A DNA stretch of 64,000 nucleotides. Origin: Aplysia californica (Eukaryota; Mollusca; Gastropoda; Aplysiida; Aplysiidae). A model generated the notes under the pieces. That model was not told the DNA's origin and did not search any database. It worked only from the letters and a program-made list of their open reading frames with translations. The stretch spans positions 696,152 through 760,151 of the forward strand of contig NW_004797437.1 in assembly GCF_000002075.1 (NCBI RefSeq), in the 5' to 3' direction. Of this stretch, positions 13,101 through 23,107 are shown piece after piece; the first letter of the stretch is position 1; each line of letters starts with the position of its first letter. Made by a program: the position numbers and the translations under genes.

Positions 13101-14000
13101 TCCGGTCACCAGGCCCGAGAAGTCCGCTGCAGTCACTCTCCTGACTGGATGACCAGATGGGGTATTTTGTACTGATGACGGTGTGATTGCAAAGTGTTTA
13201 AGAAACAGTGAGAGAAGGCAGAGGAAAGAACAATGAAAAAAAAAATAACGCTGAGAAGATGGGGATAGATTAAATCTATGGAAAATCTGTGACAAATGTA
13301 ACCCAAAAGGCTTTGAGATGGAATCTTTAGGGTCAGAGGAACAAAGGCCAAAACCAGCATGATGGAGAAAGGTGGAGGTAGAGATGCTGAGAAATTGAAC
13401 AAAATTTGGATACAGCTTGAAAAAGATGTTCAGAAAAGACAATATTTAAAGATAAATTTTCAGCATCCTATGTTTTTTAGGGAGTTACAAGACGAGAGAG
13501 AGAGAGAAGTGCCTATGCCCCCATCATCTGTCCACAGCATTAGATGAGTAGCCATGTTTTCCGTAAGCTGACAAAACGCCTTTTTCAATTTTAGCACCGA
13601 TATTTTTTATTTGCTAAATCCAAAGCCAGATCAGGTATCCTACTTGTGTGAAAAAATCAAATTGAAACTATAACTAGATTTTGAATAAATTAGTATTCAA
13701 ATTTCAGAATTACTCTATTTTTGAATGATTACGCTAACAAAAATCCTCTTTTTCTTGAAACTGCTCTGAAAGAAAAAAGGCATTTTGCCAGCTTACGGCT
13801 GATGTATCTGTGTACTTCAAATGCTTGTCTTTACCTATACCTTCAGCCTCACACTCACAATGTTTCTCGCTACCTCCCCAGATTTTGGTATGAAATGGGG
13901 TCTGGCGGAAGAGTTACCCACTGTGGACAGCAACTACAATGTGACCAGGATGAGGCACCCAAACTTTGATGACAGCGACGGCGGTGATGTCGTCTTTTAG
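2733..14000 (+). CDS. ARL13B: ADP-ribosylation factor-like protein 13 (ARL13B type), complete, 9 coding exons
   Basis: Coding exons: 2781-2827, 3301-3371, 5087-5339, 5868-5973, 6509-6711, 7200-7326, 8965-10204, 11195-11437, 13882-14000. All junctions are GT-AG and all phases agree, giving 802 codons plus stop; bases 2733-2780 are 5' UTR. ARL13B is a ciliary-membrane small GTPase, known as the exchange factor for ARL3. Seen here: P-loop GLDNAGKT (residues 24-31), switch I APTVGF (47-52), DVGGG (68-72) with Gly where most ARF proteins have catalytic Gln, as in other ARL13B, NKVD (127-130) and SAL (163-165). A basic/acidic coiled coil (about residues 180-270) follows, as in the family. The start MGNCVS fits N-myristoylation (Gly2, Ser6) and palmitoylation (Cys4). 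The tail is about twice human length (428 aa total in human) but keeps LPPLEPLG and an ending resembling the human C-terminus. I saw no RVxP ciliary motif. Confidence 0.93.
2917..2961. repeat. (TTG)n followed by a G tract
   Basis: About eight TTG units and then a run of about 17 G broken by a single A, in ARL13 intron 1. A pure G tract of 20 follows in intron 2 (3540-3559). Such tracts can form G-quadruplexes and often cause assembly or length errors. Confidence 0.85.
3540..3559. repeat. G20 homopolymer in ARL13 intron 2
   Basis: Twenty consecutive G. No gene signal. The true length is doubtful in any assembly. Confidence 0.85.
4145..4544. mobile_element. TIR element (MITE), family TGGTGRAAYCAGG, copy 1
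   Basis: The left end is TGGTGGAAACAGGTGCTCGT; the reverse complement of the right end is TGGTGAAATCAGGCGCTCAT. The 400-bp interior carries no ORF of note. It lies in ARL13 intron 2. A second copy in the opposite orientation lies just after the gene (14620-15043). GATG precedes the left end (4141-4144) and follows the right end after one extra A, a possible but unproven target-site duplication. Superfamily not assigned. Confidence 0.75.
4870..4925 (+). repeat. Diverged head fragment of dispersed repeat family A
   Basis: AAAGCGCTCACAACTGCAC followed by AAGGTCATACGAGC matches the head of the repeat found seven times in the window (see 29760-30165). Only about 50 bp are recognisable. It lies in ARL13 intron 2. 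Confidence 0.55.
5526..5690. repeat. (GT)n then (GA)n microsatellites
   Basis: A GT tract with some variant units (5526-5610) is followed by an AG-rich run (5650-5690) in ARL13 intron 3. Open frames across it (Cys-Val repeats) are artefacts of the repeat. Confidence 0.9.
7035..7108. repeat. (CA)n microsatellite
   Basis: About 37 CA units with one CG interruption, in ARL13 intron 5, shortly before the acceptor at 7198-7199. A G tract lies at 6831-6846 in the same intron. Confidence 0.9.
7415..7575 (+). repeat. tRNA-derived SINE fragment
   Basis: GCAAGTTCAATTCTTATGTG looks like a decayed Pol III B box. The downstream piece CATCTGTCTGCTGGGATG matches the SINE at 36385-36560 (CATCCGTCTGCTGGGACG). 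The A-box half is not recognisable. It lies in ARL13 intron 6 beside the TIR element at 7583. Confidence 0.55.
7583..8639. mobile_element. 1.06-kb TIR element in ARL13 intron 6
   Basis: The perfect 16-bp TIR is TAACTCATTCGCTACG; the right end reads CGTAGCGAATGAGTTA. The interior is AT-rich with a GC-rich patch near the left end (7600-7665). No transposase is seen. If TAA is part of the target, the element is CTCATT...AATGAG, but the flanks TAA and TTA do not form a direct repeat, so the superfamily is open. It makes up about two thirds of the intron. Confidence 0.72.
8965..10204 (+). CDS. ARL13B: ARL13 exon 7: 1,240-nt exon encoding the expanded charged tail
   Basis: This one exon provides over half of the protein. 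It starts with the end of the coiled coil (EQRLKEEKRRKQERMRELD), includes ALPPLEPLG, matching LPKLEPLG in human ARL13B, then a Lys-rich block (KKKPKKKKK) and several Asp/Glu runs such as EEDEEDDKDEGIEEDSD alternating with Arg/Ser/Asn-rich stretches. This looks intrinsically disordered. The 3' donor is gaag|gtttgt, weaker than the other donors of the gene; if it is missed, translation stops 24 bases later at 10225-10227, giving a shorter protein. Confidence 0.85.
10435..10600 (+). repeat. Possible tRNA-like SINE head (weak)
   Basis: TATGGTGTAGTGGTAAAG resembles a Pol III A box and GATTTGGTGCTCGTGTGG a degraded B box about 35 bp on. No acceptor stem or intact cloverleaf. It lies in ARL13 intron 7. 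The rest of that intron shows nothing I recognise. Confidence 0.3.
11705..11806. repeat. 24-bp minisatellite, about 4 units
   Basis: The unit AAACTAAATACTGGTCTAAC with AGGC is repeated about four times with single-base differences, in ARL13 intron 8. The following 250 bp hold looser copies of AAAGGCATACT, so an older, larger array may have decayed. Confidence 0.8.
12118..12374. mobile_element. 257-bp MITE with TAA target duplication (PIF/Harbinger-like)
   Basis: Left TIR ATTGGTCGCTTTTAAGGACA; the reverse complement of the right end is ATTGGTCGCTTTTAAGCACA, and similarity continues to about 33 bp. It is flanked by TAA at 12115-12117 and TAA at 12375-12377. A 3-bp TWA duplication is typical of PIF/Harbinger elements; assignment rests on that alone. 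It lies in ARL13 intron 8. Confidence 0.78.
12684..12912. mobile_element. MITE family TAAGCTGACAAAAC, copy 1
   Basis: Ends read ACGTAAGCTGACAAAACTCC and, reverse-complemented from the right, CAGCCATAAGCTCACAAAAC. The interior is AT-rich. A second copy in reverse orientation lies at 13560-13803, in the same ARL13 intron, so the two can pair as a long stem. Confidence 0.75.
13560..13803. mobile_element. MITE family TAAGCTGACAAAAC, copy 2 (inverted)
   Basis: Ends read CCGTAAGCTGACAAAACGCC and, reverse-complemented from the right, CAGCCGTAAGCTGGCAAAAT. Its interior aligns to the reverse complement of copy 1 (for example TTTGCTAAATC then TTCAAATTTC in the same order). It ends about 80 bp before the last ARL13 exon. 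Confidence 0.75.
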
Positions 14001-14266
14001 CACGTCACTTACACAGAGTCCAGCGGGGTGGATGATGTGTTTTTTCTGTGATAAACAAAAGGAGGACCCTCCAAACTGAAGACAACTTTACGGCTCATCC
14101 AACAAATTTTCATTAGAGCTTTGAGTTTTTGAAATTGTTCTTTTAGAGTCACTTTTTTTTTTGCTGTGCTGTTCAATCTGCTTTTTATGCAAAATTGTCC
14201 TTCTGGTATAAGGGAAGAGGAAACATTTTTTAAAAGTTATCTAGCGATAAGTCAAATGTTTACATA

Positions 14267-14417
14267 AATAAAGTTTATTTTTATAGTCCTCGCAGTGGAA
14301 CACGCTTTTTTAAAACGTTAGTCAGATAATTTTTTCAATGTTCAACAATTTACTACACATAATTTGTAAAAGAAGAAAAAAAATCCCATCCATTATCGTT
14401 CATATTTATGAAATAAA
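14267..14417 (+). terminator. Candidate poly(A) signals of ARL13
   Basis: AATAAA occurs at 14267-14272 and again at 14412-14417, 267 and 412 bases after the ARL13 stop codon. Either would give a short 3' UTR. Another AATAAA at 18328-18333 follows a long AT-rich stretch and cannot be excluded as a distal site. Confidence 0.5.
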
Positions 14418-14619
14418 GAGTAATGAGGAGTTCTTGGAATATTTGTGAACTGGAAAATAATTTTTTCTGTTCCGGGTGATATTTAGGGCTAAAATTGCTC
14501 AGATTGAATGAGCTCTCTGGAGGGGAGGCTGAGAGAGTGAAAGTAAAATGCTCATTTGCTCAATTTGAGGGCACTTTGCTCATCCTCACTAAATAGTAAA
14601 ACTGATGTGTGAGGCTTCG

Positions 14620-15043
14620 TGGTGAAATCAGGTGCTCGTCAAAACAATGAAAAATGAAATCAAAGAAATCTTCTTTTTTCTGGCGGCCTGGTAATTTGTG
14701 TCGAATTTTTGTTTTTTGGCTCACCACCTTTTACGTCCTTTTGAAAATACATTTCTGTGTGGGTTTTACTGAAAAACGTTGATTAAACGCAGAGAAATGT
14801 AAATTTTCAGTTTCCAAGTACTCTCAAGCTTTGGAAATCACCAAACTTTGATGGCCATTTTCTCACTTATTTTACCTCTAAGAGTAAAACCAGGCGATCT
14901 TCATTTCCTTCAATGCAAATATCTCGACTTTAGCTTAAGATAGATGGGTATTTTTTTCACCGAAAGCAAGATAAATGAACAAGCTTTAAGATGATACCAA
15001 TAACTCCACAAGCCCAAAAATTTATGAGCGCCTGATTCCACCA
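14620..15043. mobile_element. TIR element, family TGGTGRAAYCAGG, copy 2 (inverted)
   Basis: Left end TGGTGAAATCAGGTGCTCGT; reverse-complemented right end TGGTGGAATCAGGCGCTCAT. Its reverse complement aligns along its length with copy 1 (4145-4544), sharing GAAACTGAAAATTTACATTT. Target duplications not seen. It lies after the ARL13 3' end. Confidence 0.75.
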
Positions 15044-15384
15044 TGTCATGACACATATCATTGTGCCAGAGTGGAAATGGTACATCTCTGTGTTGGAGTG
15101 TGTCAATTGATTGTTAACCCTTTATTGCATAGTGTTGCCCTCAGGCAACATACCAAAATTAGAACTGCAGTTCCCAAAACTTTTCCATGGTTGTTTCCCC
15201 TGCTCTGAGTGTTTGAATTTGAAAGTAGTTAGTTTCCAGCAGTCTGACACCAGAGGCAATGCTTGGGTGCCCTGAGCCTTCGTTTACAAGCACTCTTTTG
15301 ACAAGAAGAATATCAGATGGAATGTTTCATACTACCATCAAAGCCATTAAGACTAAGACCATGTAGGAGACGATTTAGGAGAAA

Positions 15385-15760
15385 AAGAAGAAGATGGGCT
15401 GCTTTGGCTTGACCCTGCTTGTCAGGGACAAGCTGGGCTGAGTGGGGTATAACATCACAGCAGACAGATGGGCTGAGATACTCAATAAAATATCTTTCCC
15501 TCACAGATATCTTACTCATGTATTGTACATGCAAGGAGTATGTTGTAAAAGAAGTGGTATGTTGTTGAGTAAAGATCTAGGGGAAGACCGAGTGGAATCT
15601 GGAGAAAAATTACAGAAATTGATGTACAGAAAAGTGGGAAGACATGAAATAACATCACAAAAGGCTAGCCCAGATTAAAGAAAGGTGGAAAATGTTTGTT
15701 TGTGTCCTATACCCTGGTGCGGGGTGAGAAAGGCAATGGGGATGATGATTTTGTTGAGTG
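15385..15760 (+). mobile_element. LINE 3' end fragment
   Basis: Across 15585-15700 the frames encode pieces such as DVQKSGKT, NNIT and FVC that line up with the tail seen at 32459-32640 on the minus strand (TTGNTWNNIKREAQERG). These look like the region downstream of the reverse transcriptase in non-LTR retrotransposons. The end carries a short GGATGATGATT run, as RTE-like elements often do. The stretch 15385-15500 also matches 25500-25620. Several frame breaks; family not assigned. Confidence 0.5.
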
Positions 15761-16190
15761 TTTACGAGTGCCTTCCAACGCTCACATATCTGTGCCAGAC
15801 ATGGTCCCTAACAAAAGCCCTAGAGAGGAAACTGGTCACATGTGAGATGAAATGCATAAGAAGAGCGGTCAACAGAACAAGAAGAGACAAAATTAAAAGT
15901 GAAGTCATAAGGGACACCGTGGGAGCAACACCAGTCCTACCACACATTGAAAAACAAGGTCAAGTGGTTCGGACACCTCAGGCGGATGCCCTCAAACCAT
16001 CCAGCTCTGAGAGCATACAACACTAAATATTCTGGATGGAGAGCCAGAGGAAGACCAAGGCGACGATGGAGTGAATCTGTGGCAGACACCCTTAGAGCTC
16101 ATGGGATGTCCCTCCTACAGGCCACATGACTTGCTGCAGACAGACGCCTGTGTCTCCCCGCAACACCCCAGGGTACAAGCGGAAGAAAAA
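15745..16190 (+). mobile_element. LINE fragment: C-terminal part of a non-LTR reverse transcriptase ORF
   Basis: Two overlapping frames give LTYLCQTWSLTKALERK, CIRRAVNRTRRDKIKSEV and then VKWFGHLRRMPS, RARGRPRRRWSESVAD and ADRRLCLPATPQGTSG. The order Y-SE/QTW, RR-TRRDRI, W-GH-RMP, RGRPR-RW is the usual end of a LINE ORF2 after the polymerase domain. One frame change near 15945 and a stop near 16127 break it. It is dead and truncated at the 5' side. Confidence 0.8.
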
Positions 16191-16199
16191 AGTAAAAGT

Positions 16200-19100
16200 A
16201 AGCAAAGTAAAGTAAGTTTATGAGTGCATAGCATTGCGAGAAGAATAATCACCTTGAGATTGAAAACAAAATGGTTTGTAAAGATTATGTGTATTGCTTT
16301 GGGATGAAAAGTGATAGATGTGGATGAGTGAGAAGTGACACTGTAAAGTGTTTGACTTGTGTGCATTTTGACTGATACAACATTAGGCTTGAGCACATAA
16401 ATTAATGAAAGGTTTGCAGACTACAAACATATACATAAGACAGTTGTTGCGTTTGATATTTTCAACATTTGTCTCAATCATCTGATATTACTGCCTGTTT
16501 TCTTACTTTTCTCCACACTTTGTTTCTACTTTCGTTTTAAACTCGAACACTCAAAAACGTACGTATTTTGTGTGGGGGAGGAGGGGGGGAGGTGGTAAGC
16601 CTGCAGTGTGAAATATGAAATAACTGTTGAAATGGGAAAGACAGGCAAAAAAACAATTGCTTGATAACTTAACACCCCCCCCCATTTGCGAAAGGGCCAC
16701 AATCAATACTTATTGGTGTTTGGGACTTATTATGTCATGGGCAAAGTGAGGGATTTGGAATACATGTGGATAACATTCCAAGAGCAATGTACTTGTAAGA
16801 GGAACATCAGCTTTGGGAAGATGGTAACTTTGTTGTTACCAGTTCTTCCTCAATGGATGCCTTATTGTTACTGCTGTATTTCTGCTGTGGTTCTTTTTGT
16901 CCACAAACATGCCTGTCTTGTTGTGTTGTTCGATTGTACTGTTAAAAATGTTGCTTTTGAAAATAGCATTCGCAGACATTTCCAATTGATGAATGCGTTG
17001 AAGGGATGTTAGGGAGGAGGGGGGGGGGAAGGGAGGGGTGAGAGAGAGAGGGGGGGTGTAGGAGAAGAGGGAGGGGTGAGGGGGGGGGGGAATGTACAAC
17101 AGGGTGTATTCTGAAAAACATTTCATTCAAATGATTGTGAACGTTGTGGCTTTGTTCAAAGCACTGAAAAGGCCCATGGTTTGGGAAAAAAGAGCTGCCT
17201 CTTTGGTGACTTTCATCAATTTTGTGCACATGTAAACTAAATGTGTTGATATGTATGGTTATTTATATTGCCTTGAAAACTTACAATAATGGAATGCTGC
17301 ATATAAACTTTTATAAAATTCTCTACTTTTAGGTACTGTAATCGACTCATATTGGTTCTTCAATTGAAGTCTTGAAGGATATTTTTGGTCCTGTTTGAAA
17401 GCAATGAGTTGACTGGTACGGTAAAGAGTAGCAATGTTTCTGTCTTTCTGTAACTAGTTCATCACTTGCTGACTTGTAGGTGGATTACAAACTCCATGTC
17501 TGAATTAATTTCATGTGAAGTTGAAAGTGTTGTAGATTTTCAGTCCATTCCCTACTCACAATACGTGATTGTATTCTCATCTCATTTATTTATAATGCGG
17601 GTCTCAAACTTTTCCCTTTGTAGTGAACATTTTTGTCTCCTTGTTCGCAAACCAGACCAAAATATTTATGTCAAATGGCCTCCTTGTATAAAATACTCTT
17701 GTGATCTTTTCCTGTGGTACTAGTAACTGGAAACATGTGCTTGGTAGTGTTAGTTCACCTGAACAACAGAAGAATGGATTTGAAGCAAAGCCAAAAACCA
17801 ACTTTTTTTTGAAAGGTTGTGATGTTTTTTCTTTATCATTGGCTACAAATATTAAGAGCAAGAAATTAAATTTACTAAGAAAGGTTTGAGTTTGAATATT
17901 CTTGTATTACAATTATTCATGACACATGTACACACAGACCTGCAGGTTGTTAAGTCCCAGATTTTCTTATACTCAGGTTGCTGATCAATGAAGTTGTTTA
18001 CTGCAGTTTTGTGGCAGTTGAAATGGGTTTTTTCTTTTAGGAAGTTTCAAATATTTACTGACCTTTGTCTGTTATTACTGTATGATTTTTGTATACTCAA
18101 GAGACCTGTTTTGAAAAGGAGTAGTCTTAAATTGCAGCAATTTTGTAACGCTTTTGTAAATACCACTCTCTTTTTTATTTTTGTCTGATTACGAATGTCG
18201 ATATGCATCTATACATATTTATCAAATTACGTCCGTCCTTAGCATCTGAAACTATGAAATTATGAGTGTTTTGTGCAACTTTTATATTTTGAGGGACTCC
18301 TCATGTATTATTTACTCTATATCATATAATAAATGATTTCATGTACTTTTGAATTTAATTTTTATTCGTGATAATTTTCACAGGAGGAAAAAGACAGTGT
18401 AGATAAACTTTAGATTACTACTTTGTACAGTAGTAGAAGAGGAAAGTCAAAATCCACTGCAGAAATTGTTTCAAAATTTTACTGGTATTGGTTAAAGCAA
18501 AATTATATTATAACTTCAGAAAACTTAAGTTTGCCTCTGCTTGGCTCATCGAAAGAAAGAACTTTGATGTTTGATTAATTTATTTGCCAGTTATCACCCC
18601 TCTTGTAAATGTCAGACACAGAGGAGAGAAATGGATGCCATCTTTTGTACATGATGATCATGATTGAAACTTAGTTATATGAAATTGAAGTGTCCATAAA
18701 ATGCATTGCCTTTGTTAAAATACAGTATAAGTTATAACACGGAGAGGCCGAACACAGCAGACTCGAAATCATGCATCCTTTGAACTGTACAAAATGTACC
18801 TGTTGTCCTGGGGTTTTTTTTCTTGTTTATCTTTGCAAGATATCCCTAGAAGCGCCAAGGCTGGTCCCGGCGAATTCGAGCTATCCATGTTATACTGTAG
18901 TTGTCTTTTCTGGGGTTAATATTAATTCACTACAGTTTTGTGTCGAAAGCTCAAATCTATCAGGGAATCAAAATTGTATTAAAAAATTGTACGAAACAAA
19001 ACAAAGGAAGTGTAAGTAAAGTGGCTGTTACTAACAGATCGAGCAGTGTATTCATGAGTACTTGTACTTAGTCAACTTTGTTTCAAATTTTTTTAGCCCC

Positions 19101-19940
19101 TCTGGCTTTTACTTTTAAACTAAATGTCAAACTTTGATATTAAAAAAGTGAAAAGAAAAAAAAGTACTCCAATGCTTCTTTGCTGGTCCCGTAATTATTG
19201 CAAAGAGGGTGAAACAGATAGGCCTACTCAAGTTTCTTGTGACAGTGATGATTTGTAGCAATTCAGGAAAACCCTCCAGTTGTTGCCGTTTGCTCGTGTG
19301 AGCCAGAAGGCAAAATGGTTTAAACTCCAGTGCTTGTGGTGAAAAACCCTTAAAATGGTGTGTCGTTTATGCAGTTTCTGAATCTAAAAGAATAAAAAAA
19401 ATGTAGCAGCATTGCAGTGCCTTTGTAGTCATCTCTTTCATTTAAAAGTCTATACAAAAATGATTGTGTGAAGAGTTTTCTTGGACTGGCTCACATATTT
19501 GTTTCTATTTTCAGCATAAAAAACCTTGATTTTGCCATGTTACTGTGCTGTAATTTTGGCCATGTGTGTAGTTTTTACAGTTGGGTGTGGATAACTCAAA
19601 CTCATTGGGAATTGGTGACTGTATTTAACACATCCATTATAATTCGATAGCAAAAATTGAAGGGGTGCCAGTTGGGGAATGGCAAATTGTAGGACCCATT
19701 GGTGATTTTACGTTTTTCATGTTCATGTTATCTGTGTCCGACTACCGTACTTTGAAATGTTCCTGTGTGACCTGTGGTGAGTGTTTCCACTGGACAGCTT
19801 CCTTCCCTGCTTCTCTGTTACATCATGTCAACTCCGTCCATTTTTTTTCCAGATCTGACAATCTTTATAATTTATGCTATTTACAATATGTCTTTGTTTT
19901 TTATTCTGCATAATTTGAATGAGGTTAACATATCATCTTC
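16200..19940. other. AT-rich stretch with no recognised gene
   Basis: Contains G/A-rich low complexity at 16575-16595 and 17010-17095 and an AATAAA at 18328-18333. Base composition resembles long animal 3' UTRs, so part of it could be transcribed with ARL13, but nothing coding is supported. Confidence 0.5.
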
Positions 19941-19961
19941 TCAGTGTAATACCGGGTGCCC

Positions 19962-20240
19962 GTTGGCGCGACGTGGTCGAGTCGGACACAAAGTAATCGC
20001 CCAACTCGTCGCCTCAAATACAAACGCGTTTGTTTTCAGCCGACGAGTCGGGCGATCGACCCAACCCAACCTGATCCCATCGACAATGGGCTCTCGGTGT
20101 AAGAAGAAGAATCTGTTATACGTCACTTGTCAAAATGGCATATGGTGGACGTCTTACACAAGGCAGTCGATGTGGCGACATCTCAACATGTGACACACTA
20201 CACCCACCCATCCTCGACTGAGTCCCGGGTTGTTTGAGTT
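19962..20240 (+). repeat. GC-rich island with a 61-bp palindrome, possible SINE head
   Basis: ATCGCCCAACTCGTCG (from 19996) pairs with CGACGAGTCGGGCGAT (to 20056), and the centre ACAAACGCGTTTGT is a perfect palindrome, so 19996-20056 can fold into one nearly continuous hairpin. Upstream GACGTGGTCGAGTCGG resembles a Pol III A box and GGGCGATCGACCC a B box. Surrounding DNA is AT-rich, so this looks inserted. The tRNA-like reading is tentative. Confidence 0.5.
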
Positions 20241-22011
20241 ACACTGAAGAGAAACATGTATCAACACAAAATTAGTCATTTCATATTGGGGAAAAAGTAA
20301 GATGGACAGGGACACCAGAGAGATAGGAAAGGAGTAGGACTACCAGTGTCGCCCTCCAGCAACCATCGGCTGGTCGAGTCAAGTATGGAGGTGAGCCACC
20401 AAAAGTCAGAGGTCTTGAAGAGGCACTATCGAAACAAGGGAAATAGATCTGATGTAAAGCTTTCCCAGCAAGCAATTTAAGACTGTTTAGCAGCTGGCCT
20501 AAATCTATGACCGTGTTATTTCTGTTACTCGCGATATAAGCTTTCTTCCTGGCAGTGAAAATGAACAGTTTATTGGTTATCATGCACTCTTTTCTTTCAC
20601 TGAATTTTATGTGAAGATTGTTTTTGCTTTGACGGGTGTTGCCTTTGCTTAAAAGTGTGAAGATATTGAAAATTGATGAAGTTGAAGTGTGAATCTTTTA
20701 TGTAATGCGTATTTTTAAGGAATGGCAATGTATTCAGATTCAGATTCACGTTTAACTTTTTTTCTTTTTTTGGGTTATCTTCATTTTTCTTTGTGCCTTG
20801 AATCTGATGTTTTCCTAGTGATCTCAACTGTACATCAGCTCTCCACAAAGCACAGCAGTTTCTTATGCTTTATTTTGTTGTGCTTCTGCACGTCCATAGC
20901 AAGGATGAGTCAAGGACATAGGACTTTGACTCACTGCGTTTCTCAGCTACAGGTTCTTGCTAAGATAAAAGTGAAAGATGACTAAGTTTTCACAGAGTAT
21001 TTGCTCACATTTTAGGGGAAGAGCTTTCGTTATGTTATTTGTCTGCAAGTTGGAACTGAAACACATTTTAATGCAACTTATGTTCAGGGCTGTAACCATT
21101 GCAGAAAACCTTGTGTTCAAAATATTCCTTGGTTCTAAAGTTTTAAATTCACTTTGTCACAGATTTAGTGTAATGAATCTGGAGGGTTTTTTTTAGATCA
21201 AATATAGTACGAGCAAGTCCGTCCTATATCAGGGTGCTTACACCATTTTTGCAACAAGTATTTGCTTAACTTTTGTTCATACCCCCTTTCGACTTTCCCA
21301 ATCAAATGTTCTGTGGGTTCAAATGTTGGACATTTTTTCCTTGTTACCTTTGTGGACAAGAAGCATAGGAATAGGACTACTATTAACTATATTATGTACA
21401 CTGAAAATCTAAAGCGACTGGATTAGATTTAGAAGCAAGGTTTCAACTTTCCTTAGAACAAATGAGTATGCGTCCTGCTTCATTTCACTTGCTGTGTGTC
21501 TCTGAACAATTTGCTGACTGCCATTCTCTCTTTTAGGAGGATGAAACATAGGCCTATATATAATATATATCTCTAAATATGTATACACTTTTAATGATAA
21601 AGTTTTATTTCCTGTTCAGCCTTGAAAATAATTCACAAATGGGGTCTAATTAAAATTTATGTAAATGTGGTTGTAGTTGTCCTTAAGATTTGTGCAAACT
21701 TGGAAACGGTTGTCAAATGGTTCGTGCATACCATACTAATGCCAATAGTCCCGTCAGTCTTTATGACACACAATGTCTGCATTTAGTAACATACTTTTCT
21801 CTTTCACTTTCAGCCAGGTTACATCAAGTCCTTCGTATCTACAATACTAACTGGTGCAGTTCTATAGAGTCGTATTATATCATACTTATTGAAATCAACA
21901 TGTGATGGGAATATTATAAGTAGACCATATATATATATATATATAGTAAATACTGTCATATTAAAAAGCTTCGAAAGCATTGCCTTCAATTTCTTTTTTT
22001 TTCTTCCATTT
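20241..22011. other. No recognised gene
   Basis: AT-rich sequence with short unrelated open frames; no domain, RNA or repeat boundary was recognised. Confidence 0.4.
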
Positions 22012-22675
22012 TCTAGCATCTGCAATTGTCTGACATTTTTTGGTCCGCAAATCGCGGCTGCGATTTTTGCATTTTTTCCAACAAAAATCCGCCGACGGGA
22101 AGAAAAAATAATTTAAAAACCACAACAAAAACGGGGAATAATACTATTCATGAAAAAAAAAGAAACCGAACCTCTTTACTTTTAGAAAGAAAGTTTATTT
22201 TCACTTTCGCTTCACTTCGTCTCTTTCTCACTTGTTAACGCGTTGATTTGTAATTTTCGTGTGAAGAATATAAGTAAGCTACATTACATACTATTTATAT
22301 TGCTGTTCGGTTTTGGTGGAGACACGCTCTAACATAACTCATTTATATATAAAAAAAGGTAGGAACAACATCAAATTAAATTACATTTACGCTCTATATA
22401 AAAACAAAAATATAGAAAAACAACACACCAGAACGATAACAAGAAAACAAAATTAACACACCAACAAAGTAAAACCCGACAAAGAGGGAAAAATAAAAGA
22501 GAAAAAGCAATATAATATATATACAAATCTAAAAGTAAAAGGATGTAATGTAGTAATGTTTTTCTCATGAAAATAACAAATCAACGTGGTGTCAACAAGT
22601 GAGAAAGCGACAACAAAGGGAAGTGAAGGTGAAAATAAACTTAATTTCTAAAAGTAAAGAGGTTCAATTTCTTTT
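22012..22675. repeat. Inverted-repeat element with ~110-bp arms
   Basis: The arm at 22155-22260 (CCGAACCTCTTTACTTTTAG, then a TTTATTTTCACTTTCGCTTC segment and CTCACTTGTTAACGCGTTGA) pairs with 22560-22675 (CAACGTGGTGTCAACAAGTG ... CTAAAAGTAAAGAGG). To its left, 22012-22090 carries GCAAATCGCGGCTGCGATTT, also present at 49217-49290 with the same flank TCTAGCATCTGC. No ORF of interest. Probably a foldback-type element; borders uncertain. Confidence 0.6.
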
Positions 22676-22766
22676 TCTTTTTTTTTCACGATATTTGTTC
22701 CCTTTTTTCTAGATCCCCCCCCCCCCCCCAATGTTATTTTATTTATTTAAAATTTTTTATTTTTTT

Positions 22767-23107
22767 TAACAATGCAAAAGTAAGAGAGAGAGAGAGGGAG
22801 GGAGAGAGAGTAACGCAGTGATGGAGCAAGCCACGCCACTACAAGCACACGCAGCGGGTGAAGCATGCGAGGGCTGCGGTGTGCTGCAGACTTCGATCTA
22901 GCCCTAAGCTTAGCTACACGCACGCGCAATGTGTCATGTATCCCTGTTCGTGGTTACTTGTGGCAAGGGAAACTACCTATGAATAAATACAGCTGGATTA
23001 GTGCACAAATGCTTACTTCCCTTGCATTTTTGATTTAACAGGGATCTGATATAACAACAGGACTTTTTCTCGGGTCTCACCATCCCTATTATATCAGGTT
23101 TCCACTG
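22767..23107 (-). mobile_element. pogo/Tigger-like MITE, truncated copy
   Basis: The end at 23107 reads GGTTTCCACTG followed by TA, and the sequence matches, in reverse orientation, the complete element at 32999-33431 (shared AGTCCTGTTGTTATATCAGA-like block, GCAAGGGAAGTAAGCA, GCGCGTGCGTGT, CAGCACACCGCA). The other terminus was not found. Confidence 0.65.
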
